This document shows positions 1 through 9,467 of a stretch of DNA of 64,000 nucleotides, one piece after another (the stretch's first letter is position 1; each line of letters opens with the position of its first letter). Source of the stretch: Candidatus Heimdallarchaeum endolithica (GTDB taxonomy: Archaea > Asgardarchaeota > Heimdallarchaeia > Heimdallarchaeales > Heimdallarchaeaceae); the NCBI GenBank assembly GCA_021513715.1, contig CP084167.1:3145060-3209059 (forward strand), read 5' to 3'. The translations under genes and the position numbers were made by a program. The notes beneath the pieces were generated by a model. It saw nothing but the letters and a program-made list of their open reading frames with translations, did no database searches and was not told the origin of the DNA.

Positions 1-72
1 GGTGGAACAGCTCTTGTTATTATTGTTATAAGCGGATTGACTTTTAGATTTATACGACGACGGAGAAAATAA
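1..72 (+). CDS. C-terminal end of a membrane-anchored protein (5' end outside window)
   Basis: Frame 1 is open from the first base to a TAA at 70-72. It encodes 23 residues: a hydrophobic stretch (TALVIIVISGLTF) followed by the basic tail RFIRRRRK. This is the usual end of a protein held by one C-terminal transmembrane helix with a cytoplasmic positive tail. The large surface proteins elsewhere in this window end in the same way, but the fragment is too short to assign to that family. Confidence 0.55.
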   Translation, partial: GGTALVIIVISGLTFRFIRRRRK

Positions 73-433
73 CTTTTTATTTTATTTTCTTTCTCTTTTT
101 TTTTACTCGATTATATTGTTCTTATTCTTGTTATTTTAGTAAAAACTCTTTTTTTTCCTCTTGAGAAAATTGATGTTTTTTATCTTGACACACCTTTCCA
201 GCTTAGAGGGTAAATATTTTTCTTTACATCTTTCTCTTTTTCAATCTTTACATTATTAGTGTTTTTTCACTATTTAAACACCAATTTTTTAATTTGACAA
301 AAATATATAAAAAAGTAATTCATCATTTACCCTCGTAACCACTTTTTATTTATTTGTTACCAACGTGGGTAGAGTAAACAATGATGCAAAAAAAAGAAAA
401 AAATATATAAATGAGAAAAGAATTATTGCATTG
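73..433. other. T-rich intergenic region with a TATA-like box
   Basis: No supported gene lies here. The stretch has several poly-T tracts just after the upstream stop codon (about 73-115), which could end that transcript. An AAATATATAAAA element at about 301-312 is the best TATA-box candidate for the following secreted-protein gene. A GTG at 365 opens the same frame as that gene, so the region from 365 may be translated if the upstream start is used. Confidence 0.4.
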
Positions 434-913
434 ATGAATTATCGTAAGAAAATTGTAGCGTTTATACTTTTAGTTGTAGCTCTTTCTTTAGTTGGATCAA
501 GAGTTTCAGCTTGTACTGAAGTTTACTCTTCCGAAACTAACATTCTTTCAACTCATATATTAACTGCATATTATTCTGATTTAGAGGGTAAAGGCGTAGA
601 AAACGATATTTTTACTTCTATTTACATTTCTTTTGACTCTCCATATTATTATAACCATTTATATTGTTATGTTGAACTTACACTTCCTTCAGGATACTAC
701 TATTCTTATCTGATATCTATTGAGTTCTATGGAGTATATGAAACTACTCTTCCCATTTATATGTATAATCATGCAACTGAAAGTGGGGATTATATCTTAT
801 ATGTAGCTTCATTCTTTGCATGTAGTAATCATTATTTAGCTGAATCACTTGTTATCTTTGATCCTCCTGGTGGAACTGACGGAGCAGATCCTCCCAGAAT
901 AGAAATTGGGTAA
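434..913 (+). CDS. Small secreted protein, function unknown
   Basis: About 159 residues. I chose the ATG at 434 because it gives a textbook signal peptide: MNYRKK, then a hydrophobic core VAFILLVVALSLVG, then a small-residue cleavage region ending SRVSA before a cysteine. An upstream GTG at 365 would add 23 charged residues. The mature part is rich in Tyr, Ser and beta-prone residues and has four or five cysteines, as expected of an exported beta-sandwich. It ends in a Pro/Gly-rich tail without a membrane anchor. I do not recognise a family. The cysteine right after the signal core could be a lipidation site, but the motif is weak. Confidence 0.6.
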   Translation: MNYRKKIVAFILLVVALSLVGSRVSACTEVYSSETNILSTHILTAYYSDLEGKGVENDIFTSIYISFDSPYYYNHLYCYVELTLPSGYYYSYLISIEFYGVYETTLPIYMYNHATESGDYILYVASFFACSNHYLAESLVIFDPPGGTDGADPPRIEIG

Positions 914-964
914 TGAAAAAAGTAACACTGCTCCAGAATATTGTTAAAAATGCTATAAAAATTG

Positions 965-2104
965 GTGAAACATTTGTACTTAGATAAAAACGAGTATGAA
1001 GTACTGCTAGCCTTACAAAGAGATCCCCTCGCTAGTATCAGTGATATTAGAGAGGATATAAGTAAACGTGATTCTAAAGAAAGATCTTTTTATAGTGTAA
1101 AGAAGGCCTTTACTTCACTTTTAGAAAAAGGAATAATTAAGAACTTTGCTGCATCTATTAATCCTAGTAAAATAGGTCTGGAAAAGAGAAGTTACTTTTT
1201 TAACACATCTTCATTTAAGAAAACTCAAGAATTAGAAAAAATATTAGATTGCCATAACTACAGTCGATACAGATGTCGAGCTATCACAGGATCGAAGACT
1301 GGACTTTATGTTGAATTTGAGATTCCTCCAGGTACAGAAGGATACATTGAAGAGTTAATTGAAATTTTAACAAAAAAACAATATATTTTCAATGTATTGG
1401 AGCTTGGAAAAGAAGAAAGTGTAATTCAAACAAATATAAATCTTAAATTTATTGATCCTTCTTCTTTGCAGTGGACTTTCAACTTTGACGAGTGGATAAA
1501 TGGTAACGAAAAAAATGATGGGAATACAATTAAAATAACATCCAAAATAGAAAAAAAGAAGATAAATGAAACTGATTTATGGCTTATGCGAATATTGACC
1601 ATTAATCCTCGACAAAAAAATAAAGATCTATTACAAAAATTACAAGAAGAAAAGAAAAAACTAACAGGGACAGAGTTACGGAAAGATCTTACAACTATTT
1701 CAAGAAGAAAAAACTATATCCTAGAAAACTATATTGGTGATACTCAAGTTTTGATAGATACAGAGATTTTTTCATTAGATGTTAGGATGATTTTTAATGT
1801 TATAATGAAGAAAAAGTATGTTGAGGAAATAAAAAAGAAATTAATTAACAATCCATTACCTTTTAGAACGAATTTCGTAGAAACGAAAAAAGGTTTTAGA
1901 TGGTACATTTATCGTTCTCCAACTAGTTATGTTAATCAATTAACTAATTGGATATGGTCAATGGATCCAGAGTGCATGAGAACAATCCATTGGCTTCCTT
2001 TTGGGAGATTATACTGGTTTTACCCATTAAACTATGATTTAGAAATATCAGATTGGAAGAAGAGTAGAGAACATTTCTTTGATCCAATACAAAAATTTCT
2101 ATAA
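965..2104 (+). CDS. Two-module Lrp/AsnC-like winged-helix transcription regulator
   Basis: About 379 residues. The N-terminus (LDKNEYEVLLALQRDP...ISDIREDIS...YSVKKAFTSLLEKGIIKNFAASINPSKIG) has the layout of an Lrp-type helix-turn-helix with a linker and an alpha/beta effector part. A second, similar unit begins near residue 200 (INETDLWLMRILTINPRQKNKDLL...LTTISRRKNYILENYIG) and is again followed by an alpha/beta segment. It therefore looks like two fused Lrp-like modules, a layout seen in several archaeal regulators. Start codons at 962 (TTG) and 965 (GTG) are equivalent choices. It stands alone between a secreted-protein gene and a peptidase gene; its targets cannot be told from here. Confidence 0.6.
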   Translation: MKHLYLDKNEYEVLLALQRDPLASISDIREDISKRDSKERSFYSVKKAFTSLLEKGIIKNFAASINPSKIGLEKRSYFFNTSSFKKTQELEKILDCHNYSRYRCRAITGSKTGLYVEFEIPPGTEGYIEELIEILTKKQYIFNVLELGKEESVIQTNINLKFIDPSSLQWTFNFDEWINGNEKNDGNTIKITSKIEKKKINETDLWLMRILTINPRQKNKDLLQKLQEEKKKLTGTELRKDLTTISRRKNYILENYIGDTQVLIDTEIFSLDVRMIFNVIMKKKYVEEIKKKLINNPLPFRTNFVETKKGFRWYIYRSPTSYVNQLTNWIWSMDPECMRTIHWLPFGRLYWFYPLNYDLEISDWKKSREHFFDPIQKFL

Positions 2105-2182
2105 TTTTCTAAGATAATCCAATTTTTTTGGTTGAATTACTTTCCCAAAATCTTTTATTCTTTTGATTCACCTTGTATTCAA

Positions 2183-3445
2183 ATGATAAATGAAGAAATG
2201 AAAGAATTTATGCTAAATGATTCAGTAGAACGCTTTATTAAATATGTTCAGGTTGAAACTACTTCTGACGAAAATTCTTCGTCTAATCCTTCAACAAAAG
2301 AACAATTAGAGTTAGGTAAAATACTTGTTCAAGAACTAGAATCGTTAGGTCTTAAAGAAGTGGAACTTGATGAATTTGGTTATGTATATGCTACACTTCC
2401 TGCAAGTGAAGGATATGAAAACGTTGAACCTATTGGTCTTATAGCACATATGGACACTTCTCCTGCAGTATCAGGGAAAAACGTTAAGCCTATTGTTCAC
2501 AAAAATTATGACGGTGGTACAATTACTTTTCGTAAAGATCCAGAGTTAACTTTGTCAAAAGAAGACTCAAAGGAATTAGAAGAATATGTGGGTCTAGATA
2601 TAATTACAGCTTCTGGAGATACTCTTTTGGGCGCAGATGATAAAGCTGGAGTAGCTGAAATAATGACTGCATTATCAACATGGCAAAAATATCCCTCTTT
2701 GAAACATGGAGAAATAAAAATATGCTTTACACCAGATGAAGAAGTGGGTAGAGGAACAGAGAAAATTAACAAAGAGAAATTACCTAAATACTGCTACACC
2801 TTTGATGGTGGAGAAATGGGTGAGCTAGAAATAGAATGTTTTGACGCTTGGTCTGTAAAGCTAACATTTATTGGACTAAGTGTTCACCCTGGATATGCAA
2901 AAAACAAAATGATTAATGCAGTAGATGTTGCTTGTAGGTTCTTCTCTCAGATCCCAGAATATGAAACTCCAGAAAGAACTGAAAAAAGAGAAGGATTTTA
3001 CCATTTGCACAATCTCTCAGGTAATGCAGAAATTGCAGAAGGAAAAATGATCATTAGAGATTTTGATGTAGAAAAGAATGAAAAAAGAATAGATTATATC
3101 AAATCACTAATATCAGCTTACAAAAAAAGATATCCTGGTTTAAAAATCGAGTTGGAGTACAAACATAGCTATGAGAATATGAAAGTTTATCTTGAACCAC
3201 ATAAACATATCGTTGATCATGCTGAAAAAGCAATTGAAAGAGCTGGATTAGAAGTGAAATATACAGCAATAAGAGGGGGTACAGATGGTGCACGATTGTC
3301 TGCTCAAGGAATACCTACCCCCAACATCTTCGCTGGAGGTTTACTATTTCATTCAAGAAAAGAATATATTCCTACTCTCGCTATTCAGAAAGCAGTAGAA
3401 GTAATCATTTATTTAGCTGAAGAATGGTCTAAAAAACCTAATTAA
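2183..3445 (+). CDS. pepT: PepT-like M20 tripeptide aminopeptidase
   Basis: A zinc-dependent M20 peptidase that removes the N-terminal residue of tripeptides in the cytoplasm. The metal ligands and catalytic motifs are in the expected order: LIAHMDTSPAVSG, LLGADDKAGVAEI, FTPDEEVGRGTE, the dimerisation-domain segment GLSVHPGYAKNKM, RGGTDGARLSAQG and a final FHSRKEYIP. The asparagine/serine-rich N-terminus (SVERFIKYVQVETTS) matches the PepT start. The frame is open back to a TTG at 2132, but those residues do not resemble the family; ATGs at 2183, 2198 and 2210 are all reasonable, and 2210 fits the family length best. The gene appears monocistronic. Confidence 0.88.
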   Translation: MINEEMKEFMLNDSVERFIKYVQVETTSDENSSSNPSTKEQLELGKILVQELESLGLKEVELDEFGYVYATLPASEGYENVEPIGLIAHMDTSPAVSGKNVKPIVHKNYDGGTITFRKDPELTLSKEDSKELEEYVGLDIITASGDTLLGADDKAGVAEIMTALSTWQKYPSLKHGEIKICFTPDEEVGRGTEKINKEKLPKYCYTFDGGEMGELEIECFDAWSVKLTFIGLSVHPGYAKNKMINAVDVACRFFSQIPEYETPERTEKREGFYHLHNLSGNAEIAEGKMIIRDFDVEKNEKRIDYIKSLISAYKKRYPGLKIELEYKHSYENMKVYLEPHKHIVDHAEKAIERAGLEVKYTAIRGGTDGARLSAQGIPTPNIFAGGLLFHSRKEYIPTLAIQKAVEVIIYLAEEWSKKPN

Positions 3446-3452
3446 TCTTTTT

Positions 3453-4085
3453 TTATTCTTTCAGAAATGGTAGTATTCTCAAAGCTTTTGAAATAATACC
3501 CACAATACCTCCCATTGTTTTTGCAATTGCAACAACAAGTTCTGCTTGCTGCCATGAGTAGTTATTTGATAATACATTAAATTGAATTAAACGTATATGC
3601 TCGTTAACTGCGAATTCTAGCTCTCCTAAATGCCAGTTTTTATTATTGTTTTTTGTTTTAGAACTAAAGTTAGCAATCTCTTTTAAGAAAAAATTGACAG
3701 AATAGCTCACAGTCTTATTTAGAGAAATAAGTTCATCCATAGCAATGTTAGAAAGTTCATACTGTCTAATTGAAAAAAAGGAGTGTAGAAGATAAAAATT
3801 AGAAGAAACTTCTTTTAAGTAAGTAAAAAATGTTTCATACATAAACAGAGTCTTATTGTCCTTTATAATACTATTTGCTAAAACAAATGATATTTCATCA
3901 ATGAATCGATGGACATTTTCATAATATTGTTTCATTATAATACTTCTTTCCTCAAAGTTAGGAATAAAGTATAACGTTTGAGAAATTAATTCTTCCATTC
4001 TTTCAAAAGTTGTAGCTGCAATACTCGAACATTGAAGTAAAGAGCTTATAAATTTAAGTTTATTCTTCGCTTCTTTTTTCCCCAT
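3453..4085 (-). CDS. All-helical hypothetical protein
   Basis: 210 residues without a family I recognise. The sequence is almost entirely alpha-helical, with heptad-like spacing of Leu, Ile and Phe, and has no signal peptide. A glycine-containing hydrophobic segment near the C-terminus (VVAIAKTMGGIVGIISKALRIL) could be an amphipathic or membrane-associating helix. It is convergent with the peptidase gene, the two stop codons being only 7 bases apart. The ATG start at 4085 lies just downstream of AT-rich sequence. Codon use matches its neighbours, so it is probably a real gene. Confidence 0.5.
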   Translation of the reverse strand: MGKKEAKNKLKFISSLLQCSSIAATTFERMEELISQTLYFIPNFEERSIIMKQYYENVHRFIDEISFVLANSIIKDNKTLFMYETFFTYLKEVSSNFYLLHSFFSIRQYELSNIAMDELISLNKTVSYSVNFFLKEIANFSSKTKNNNKNWHLGELEFAVNEHIRLIQFNVLSNNYSWQQAELVVAIAKTMGGIVGIISKALRILPFLKE

Positions 4086-4217
4086 ATTTTTCCCCGTAAT
4101 ATAGACTTTAAATATTTAAAAATATTAAATTTTCGGAAAGCAAAGTATAATTATAGAAATAAAAAAAATAAAGAAGGAACTTGAATCTTTTAAGATTCAT
4201 TTCCTTTCCAAACATCT

Positions 4218-5567
4218 TTATTCTTTTTTGCATGAATTCACGATATAGAAAAATGAAAAAGTTGGTTCTAATGAATATTGAATTTGCTTCTGTACCATAC
4301 TTTTTTCTATATGGAAAATATTTAGTTTTTGAGAAATTGAGATCTGATCAGTAAAATTGATACTAATAAAAGCATCTACAGAATAGTGATCTGAACCTGT
4401 ATCTGCGTGAGGAGTGTCTCCAGTTGTTGAATTAATAAGGCTTTTTGTAAAAAACTGGTTAACTATAATATAATCAATTCTTCCAATTGATGAAGGGTTT
4501 TCTGGTCCAAATGAATAACCAGGGACTGTAGGGTTTAAAGTTCGAAAAACATCAGTGAAATTATGAATCTTTGAGGAATACTGTCCATACTTTGTGTCAT
4601 TTGGGTAGAGTAGCATTCTCATTGGCCCATCTCCTAAATCAACTTCAGGAGCTAGTTCTCCCACATCATCAGGGCTATGGCTATTGAAATCACCTAAATA
4701 GATGATAGGAACTAAACCTAATTCATCCATATAGTTAATTATTCCTTCTTGCTCAAATTCTCTTCTCTGCTCATTTGTGTCACCCTCACTTGCTTTAAGA
4801 TGTGCACCTATAATATGCACTTCTATACCACTGATATTAACGACTCCTTCGATAAAGTCATGTGTAGGGTGATAAGTTTCTCCATTGTCTAAAGTTAGAG
4901 TGTCAATCTGGTTGAACTCAGTAATTGGATAACGGCTAACGATTGCTTCTCCACTGGTTGAGTAAGAAATTCCTTGAGCTGTGTATCCTCTGTAAGGAGC
5001 TTCTTTTAAGAAATAATCATTAAAAACATTAAGGTATTGGTAAAAACTACGATTGCCTGCATTATCCCAATCTCCTGTCTCAACAAAGAGACAAATGTCA
5101 GGATTTTCTTCTTCAACAACTTTAATCCAATCTGGTTGCTTTCCGCTTTCTAAAATATTGTAAGTCATTATTTTAAACGCATCATCTGGAGGAGCATATT
5201 TTATGTTGTCTACAATTACAGTAACATTTTTTATATTACTATTCTTATGCCTATCAGTTGCTTTAACAGAAATGGTGTGAGCACCTTCTTCATAATCAGA
5301 AGTATCCCAGATATATGAGGTAGTAGTAGAAACTAAAATGTTATCAATATATAACTCAATTTGTAATTTATTCTGCTGCGTTGTGTCGTCAACAACTTCA
5401 AAAGAAATATTGACTAGATTATCTACTATTTGAGCAGGAGTAGGGTTATGATATGTTATTCTTGGAGCAGTTACATCTTTATTAATTGTTATTGATAGTA
5501 TTATTCCAAGAACTATACATGAAATAACAAATAAAACACTAAAAATGATTATTGACTTTTTTTTCAT
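4218..5567 (-). CDS. Secreted endonuclease/exonuclease/phosphatase-fold hydrolase with an Ig-like domain
   Basis: About 449 residues. A single N-terminal membrane segment (IIIFSVLFVISCIVLGIIL) exports or anchors the protein. Residues about 30-125 form an Ig/cadherin-like beta-sandwich (DVTAPRITYHNP..., AHTISVKATDRHKNSN). The rest is an EEP (exonuclease III/DNase I-like) domain with its motifs in order: FKIMTYNIL, ICLFVETGDWD, GEAIVSRYPI, IIGAHLKAS, IIYLGDFNSHSPDD, RIDYIIVN and TGSDHYSV. All metal and catalytic positions are present. Likely substrates are extracellular nucleic acids or phosphoesters (inference). An ATG at 5567 is preferred over the TTG at 5576. Confidence 0.8.
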   Translation of the reverse strand: MKKKSIIIFSVLFVISCIVLGIILSITINKDVTAPRITYHNPTPAQIVDNLVNISFEVVDDTTQQNKLQIELYIDNILVSTTTSYIWDTSDYEEGAHTISVKATDRHKNSNIKNVTVIVDNIKYAPPDDAFKIMTYNILESGKQPDWIKVVEEENPDICLFVETGDWDNAGNRSFYQYLNVFNDYFLKEAPYRGYTAQGISYSTSGEAIVSRYPITEFNQIDTLTLDNGETYHPTHDFIEGVVNISGIEVHIIGAHLKASEGDTNEQRREFEQEGIINYMDELGLVPIIYLGDFNSHSPDDVGELAPEVDLGDGPMRMLLYPNDTKYGQYSSKIHNFTDVFRTLNPTVPGYSFGPENPSSIGRIDYIIVNQFFTKSLINSTTGDTPHADTGSDHYSVDAFISINFTDQISISQKLNIFHIEKSMVQKQIQYSLEPTFSFFYIVNSCKKE

Positions 5568-5623
5568 CTTATTCAAGTTTGAAAGCTCATTAGTGCTTAT
5601 AGGTTTTTTCTATATTACTTGAA

Positions 5624-6958
5624 TTATGCTTTTTCTTCTTGTTTTCTCCATTTAAAGGAAAGTATTAGACTATTTTCTGATAGGAATAAAAGATTGATTG
5701 CAGCAAGTGCAATGGATATTATGATAAACAAGAGGGGAATAGAATAATCAGCAATGTATCCGAATAAAGGAGCAATTGCTAAAACAATTATGGATTTCAA
5801 TTGCGATTCTGCACTCAAGATTGTAGCTCGTTGTTCTTTTTTCATTATTGATCCTAAATAGTCAATAACAATTGGTCTTCTAGCATTTGCAAAAACGTAA
5901 ATGATTAAATAAAGAAAGACTACTACAATTGGCAATTGTAACCAAATAAAAGCTGCAGATAATATTAACACTATCGAAAAAGAGTAATAGATGATGTCCA
6001 TTGTCTTTCTTGAACTTTTGAACAAATTCTTGATTTTAAATGCATTTCTGGAAGATATTGAAGAAAGAAGATAAAAAGAGGAATAAAGAACACCTAAGAT
6101 AATTCTTACCAAGTTATCTTCAGAAATATCAATTGAAGATAGACCAAGATTAATGATCATTACAGCAATAAATACCTTAACTATTGGCTGAATGTAGTCT
6201 TTAATTGATTTATAGACCGCATCATAAGAGGAAGAAGAAATTATTCCTCTCCGTAAGTCTCTGTTCTTGAGAGAAACAAAGAGATCTCTGAAACCTGAAA
6301 CAAATTCTGAAAAAATGCTCTTTCCTTCTTGAAGATTCTTTTTATTCATATAAGAAGGATAAGTAGCGATTAGAATTAAATCTGCAAGGTAAGGAACAAT
6401 TGCAAAGGGAAAGACATATCTAGGTTCTGGAGCAAAAATAACTAGAAAAATTGACAAAATTCCGTTTAAAGTAGAACCTATAAGAGACCATGAACGAGTA
6501 GTCCCATAAACAAAAGATTTGAATTTAGAATAGTTATTTTCATCCATCCAGTACAAAATCATAGCTTTATGTGTTCCTGAGCGAAAAGCCTCCCCCATTC
6601 CGAATAATAATGGACCTATAGCAAGAAAAGCAAAAGAGTGAATAAGGTTACCTAAAGCAAAAAAGTAAACAATAAATGATGCAATATAAAATAAAAAGCA
6701 TAACATTAACTCATTTTTTTTGCCAAATTTATCAGCAATAATCCCACTTGGAATCTCGAAAACATAGGTAATGATTTCCTGGATAAGAAGTAATAATCCT
6801 ATCTGGAAAAGATTTAACCCCCAAGCAAGAAGAAGGAGTAAAATGTAGGGTTCATAAAATTTTAAATTTTTGAAAAAACCGTAAAGGCGAAATTTAATCA
6901 TAATTGGTTCTTTTAATATTTTTTTCTGAATTTTCCTTTCCTCATCTTTTTTGTTCAT
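5624..6958 (-). CDS. MFS transporter
   Basis: About 444 residues with some 11-12 hydrophobic segments. The loop after the second helix reads FEIPSGIIADKFGKKNELM, a form of the major-facilitator A-motif (G-x-x-x-D-x-x-G-[RK]). The cytoplasmic N-terminus is lysine-rich. The ATG at 6958 is chosen because a GGGGA Shine-Dalgarno site lies just before it; the frame is open to 6985. Substrate unknown. It resembles the MFS gene at 13632-14858 in the FEIPSG motif and general layout, so the two are probably related exporters. It lies upstream of the secreted hydrolase on the same strand and may share its transcript. Confidence 0.8.
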   Translation of the reverse strand: MNKKDEERKIQKKILKEPIMIKFRLYGFFKNLKFYEPYILLLLLAWGLNLFQIGLLLLIQEIITYVFEIPSGIIADKFGKKNELMLCFLFYIASFIVYFFALGNLIHSFAFLAIGPLLFGMGEAFRSGTHKAMILYWMDENNYSKFKSFVYGTTRSWSLIGSTLNGILSIFLVIFAPEPRYVFPFAIVPYLADLILIATYPSYMNKKNLQEGKSIFSEFVSGFRDLFVSLKNRDLRRGIISSSSYDAVYKSIKDYIQPIVKVFIAVMIINLGLSSIDISEDNLVRIILGVLYSSFYLLSSISSRNAFKIKNLFKSSRKTMDIIYYSFSIVLILSAAFIWLQLPIVVVFLYLIIYVFANARRPIVIDYLGSIMKKEQRATILSAESQLKSIIVLAIAPLFGYIADYSIPLLFIIISIALAAINLLFLSENSLILSFKWRKQEEKA

Positions 6959-7196
6959 TATGTCCCCTTCGAATGAATAGCACAAATTAGTTTTTTAAAG
7001 ATTCTTAGTTCTACAGATTAATTCTAGGACATTTTTTTCCTTATTAAACTGGTTTTTAGCAAATTCTAATGAAAAAATTGTTTTTTGATATCCCATATTT
7101 TTTTCTCTCTTATCGTTCAGGTGTAATACCCATATGGATTTTAATTAACACGTGAATATTTTCTCAGTTTTTAAATTGAAATCTTTATTATGTTTC

Positions 7197-7403
7197 ATGA
7201 TGGAAAAGAAACAACGTTCCGAACAAGTAGTAAAACTAGTAAAATGCAGTGTAGATGGAGATGAATGGTTCGATATCTCTGAATTACTAGCTCTTTGTGC
7301 GATAAATGAACATTATGCTTCAAAAGATTTAGATGCTATATTAGACAGATATAATAAAGGACACATCATACCTGTTGAATACGTGTTATATAAAAAAGAA
7401 TGA
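7197..7403 (+). CDS. Small hypothetical protein
   Basis: About 68 residues from the ATG at 7197; the frame is open to a GTG at 7152, but the extra residues look like untranslated AT-rich sequence. Contains a charged alpha/beta segment (VKLVKCSVDGDEWFDISELLALC...ASKDLDAILDRYNKGHIIPVEY). No family recognised. It sits 64 bases upstream of the sensor-domain gene starting at 7467 and could share its transcript. Normal codon use and a coherent helical region make a real gene likelier than not. Confidence 0.45.
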   Translation: MMEKKQRSEQVVKLVKCSVDGDEWFDISELLALCAINEHYASKDLDAILDRYNKGHIIPVEYVLYKKE

Positions 7404-7466
7404 AAGGATAATCTTTTCTTTTTGTATTTCCTAAAAAAATATAAACTGTTTCTCACATTTTATTTT

Positions 7467-8675
7467 ATGGAAATTCCTGAGATTTATGCTTTTATTGTAA
7501 CAAATAATAGTGGAGTACCAAAACTTTCAATAGTTTTTGATGAAAAATTTAAAGTTGATGATGTACTTTTTTCAGGTTTTATTTCGGCTATAATTCAATT
7601 TCTCTCTGAAATCCTTTCTTCAAGAGAAATGCATACTCAATTTGCTCAAGCTGATTATGAAGGATTAATAACAGAAATTGGTGAAAATTATTATTGTCTT
7701 GTAGGAAATAATATTTTTTCTTTTCATTTTGACTTCTATTACCAATTATTTTCATTCATTGAAAAAGAAATATCAAGTGAAATTGTAGATGAGAACAAAA
7801 TAAATCAAGTAAGATCGTTATTGATGAGTGCAATTTATACCTATTCAAATCCTGAATTGGTTATTCCATTTAAGGTGGAGGAAAGTAGTGATGAAGAACT
7901 TTGGGTAAAAGAAGCTGAAGTTTTTTACAATAGTATTGATGGAAATTCTAATTTGAAGGAGATCTCGTCGAAAACAGGAATAAGTATTGATAATATTTTT
8001 GGATTTTTTATAATTTTACAATGGTTAGATCTTATTTCCTTTAAAATCGAAGTGCGTGACTATCTTATCTTAGAAAAGTCTGTAGGTTTTATTATTGATA
8101 ATACAATTAAATCGCAATACAGAATTACAAATGAAATTAGTGTTGAAGCGTACGAAATTTACAAAGTAATAAATGGAAAGAAAACTGTATCTGAGATTAA
8201 GAAACAATTTCCCACTTTAGATGTTAAATTAATCATAGAAGATATGTTAAGAATGAATATAGTAAAAACTGTTTCAGAAACTAAAGCTTTAGCTCTGATA
8301 ATTTCTGACTACTTTAACTTTCTTATCACAGAAATGAAGAATTACTTTAGTGAAAAAGAAGTAAGAGAAATGTCTAATAAAGCAATAGAGGAAAGTAAAG
8401 CAATCTTTCTTTACCCAATTGAAAATATAATCTCACCTGCTGATTTTGAGCAAATATTAGTATCACTAAAGTCTGAAGGTTATTCTTCGATTGAGATAGT
8501 GAAAATTTTTATTAATCCAGTAAATGTAGTTAATTCCATTCTTAGGCAGAAGAACAAAAATAATAGTGTAAAAATTTTTGCTACTGTATTTAACAAACTG
8601 ATAGAAAAACACGGCTTTACGTTGGAAAGAATGGGTTTTTTGCCTGATTTTTGTCCAGAAGAATATCTTTCTTAA
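7467..8675 (+). CDS. Longin/roadblock-like sensor domain protein with two winged-helix-like modules
   Basis: About 402 residues. Residues 1-110 (IYAFIVTNNSGVPKLSIVF...LFSGFISAIIQFLSEIL...GLITEIGENYYCLVG) form an alpha/beta domain of longin/roadblock-like pattern: a first strand ending in SG(V/L)P, a helix F-SG-I-AI-F-SEI, then two strands. The same domain is the C-terminus of the proteins at 11295-12374 and 44850-46892. The middle holds two repeats like AEVFYNSIDGNSNLKEISSKTG and AYEIYKVINGKKTVSEIKK, which resemble winged helices. The ATG at 7467 is preferred because the domain begins there; the frame is open to 7422. A role in signalling or small-GTPase regulation is inference. Confidence 0.5.
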   Translation: MEIPEIYAFIVTNNSGVPKLSIVFDEKFKVDDVLFSGFISAIIQFLSEILSSREMHTQFAQADYEGLITEIGENYYCLVGNNIFSFHFDFYYQLFSFIEKEISSEIVDENKINQVRSLLMSAIYTYSNPELVIPFKVEESSDEELWVKEAEVFYNSIDGNSNLKEISSKTGISIDNIFGFFIILQWLDLISFKIEVRDYLILEKSVGFIIDNTIKSQYRITNEISVEAYEIYKVINGKKTVSEIKKQFPTLDVKLIIEDMLRMNIVKTVSETKALALIISDYFNFLITEMKNYFSEKEVREMSNKAIEESKAIFLYPIENIISPADFEQILVSLKSEGYSSIEIVKIFINPVNVVNSILRQKNKNNSVKIFATVFNKLIEKHGFTLERMGFLPDFCPEEYLS

Positions 8676-8735
8676 AAGTTCGTTTGAGAAACAATAATCT
8701 TTATTACTCTTTTTTCCCATATCAATTTGATATCA

Positions 8736-9467
8736 ATGTCTGAATATGATGAGAATAAAAGCCATGAAATAGCCCCTGGAATTTATTGGGTTGGTTTCGC
8801 AGATAAAAATGCAGGATTTTCTAACAATCCTTACTTAATAATAGATAGCGATGGAACAGGGATTCTTATTGATCCTGGTTCAAGAGCAGATGAACATTTC
8901 AATATTGTGAAAAGAAAAGTTGGAGAACTAATTTCCTTTGAACAGATTAAATACATCATAGTCCACCATCAAGATCCTGATCTCTGTGCTTCTATTCCTC
9001 TTTTTGAAGAATTAATTGGAGTAGATAATGTTAAGATAATAACCACTTTGAGAACAAGTTTATTTATTCCTTATTATGGGAGCAAAGCTGAAATTATAAT
9101 TATAGAAGATGGAGATGAGTTTGAACTTCCTTCTGGACGAATTTTAAAATTCATTACTACTCCTTATGTTCATTTTGCAGGTTCATTTGTAACCTTTGAT
9201 ACAAAAGAACAAGTTCTCTTTAGTAGTGATATTTTTGCTGCTTTCAGTTTCGAATGGAAGTTATATGCTGATGAAAATTATGTTCAAGCAGTAAAAGCTT
9301 TTACAGAACCATATATTGGTTGTAAAGAACCAGTAGTTTCTGCTGCTAAGAAAATGTTAACTCTTCCAATCAAAATTATAGCTCCTCAACATGGGTCTGT
9401 AATTAAGGAAGATCTTGAGAAGTACATAAACGCATTGTTTGAAATGGAATATGGAGCGTGGTTATAA
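8736..9467 (+). CDS. Metallo-beta-lactamase-fold protein of the oxygen-binding diiron (ODP/flavodiiron-like) type
   Basis: About 243 residues. The metal-site motif is YIIVHHQDPDLCASIP, followed by TTPYVHFAGSFVTFD, LFSSDIFAAF and APQHGSVI. The family normally has H-x-E-x-D; here the second position is Gln (HHQDPD), as in the ODP subgroup related to flavodiiron proteins. No flavodoxin or rubredoxin domain follows, so it would need an outside electron donor or act as an O2/NO sensor. Its stop codon overlaps the next start (TAATG), so it is translationally coupled to the small gene downstream. The ATG at 8736 is preferred over the TTG at 8727. Confidence 0.75.
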   Translation: MSEYDENKSHEIAPGIYWVGFADKNAGFSNNPYLIIDSDGTGILIDPGSRADEHFNIVKRKVGELISFEQIKYIIVHHQDPDLCASIPLFEELIGVDNVKIITTLRTSLFIPYYGSKAEIIIIEDGDEFELPSGRILKFITTPYVHFAGSFVTFDTKEQVLFSSDIFAAFSFEWKLYADENYVQAVKAFTEPYIGCKEPVVSAAKKMLTLPIKIIAPQHGSVIKEDLEKYINALFEMEYGAWL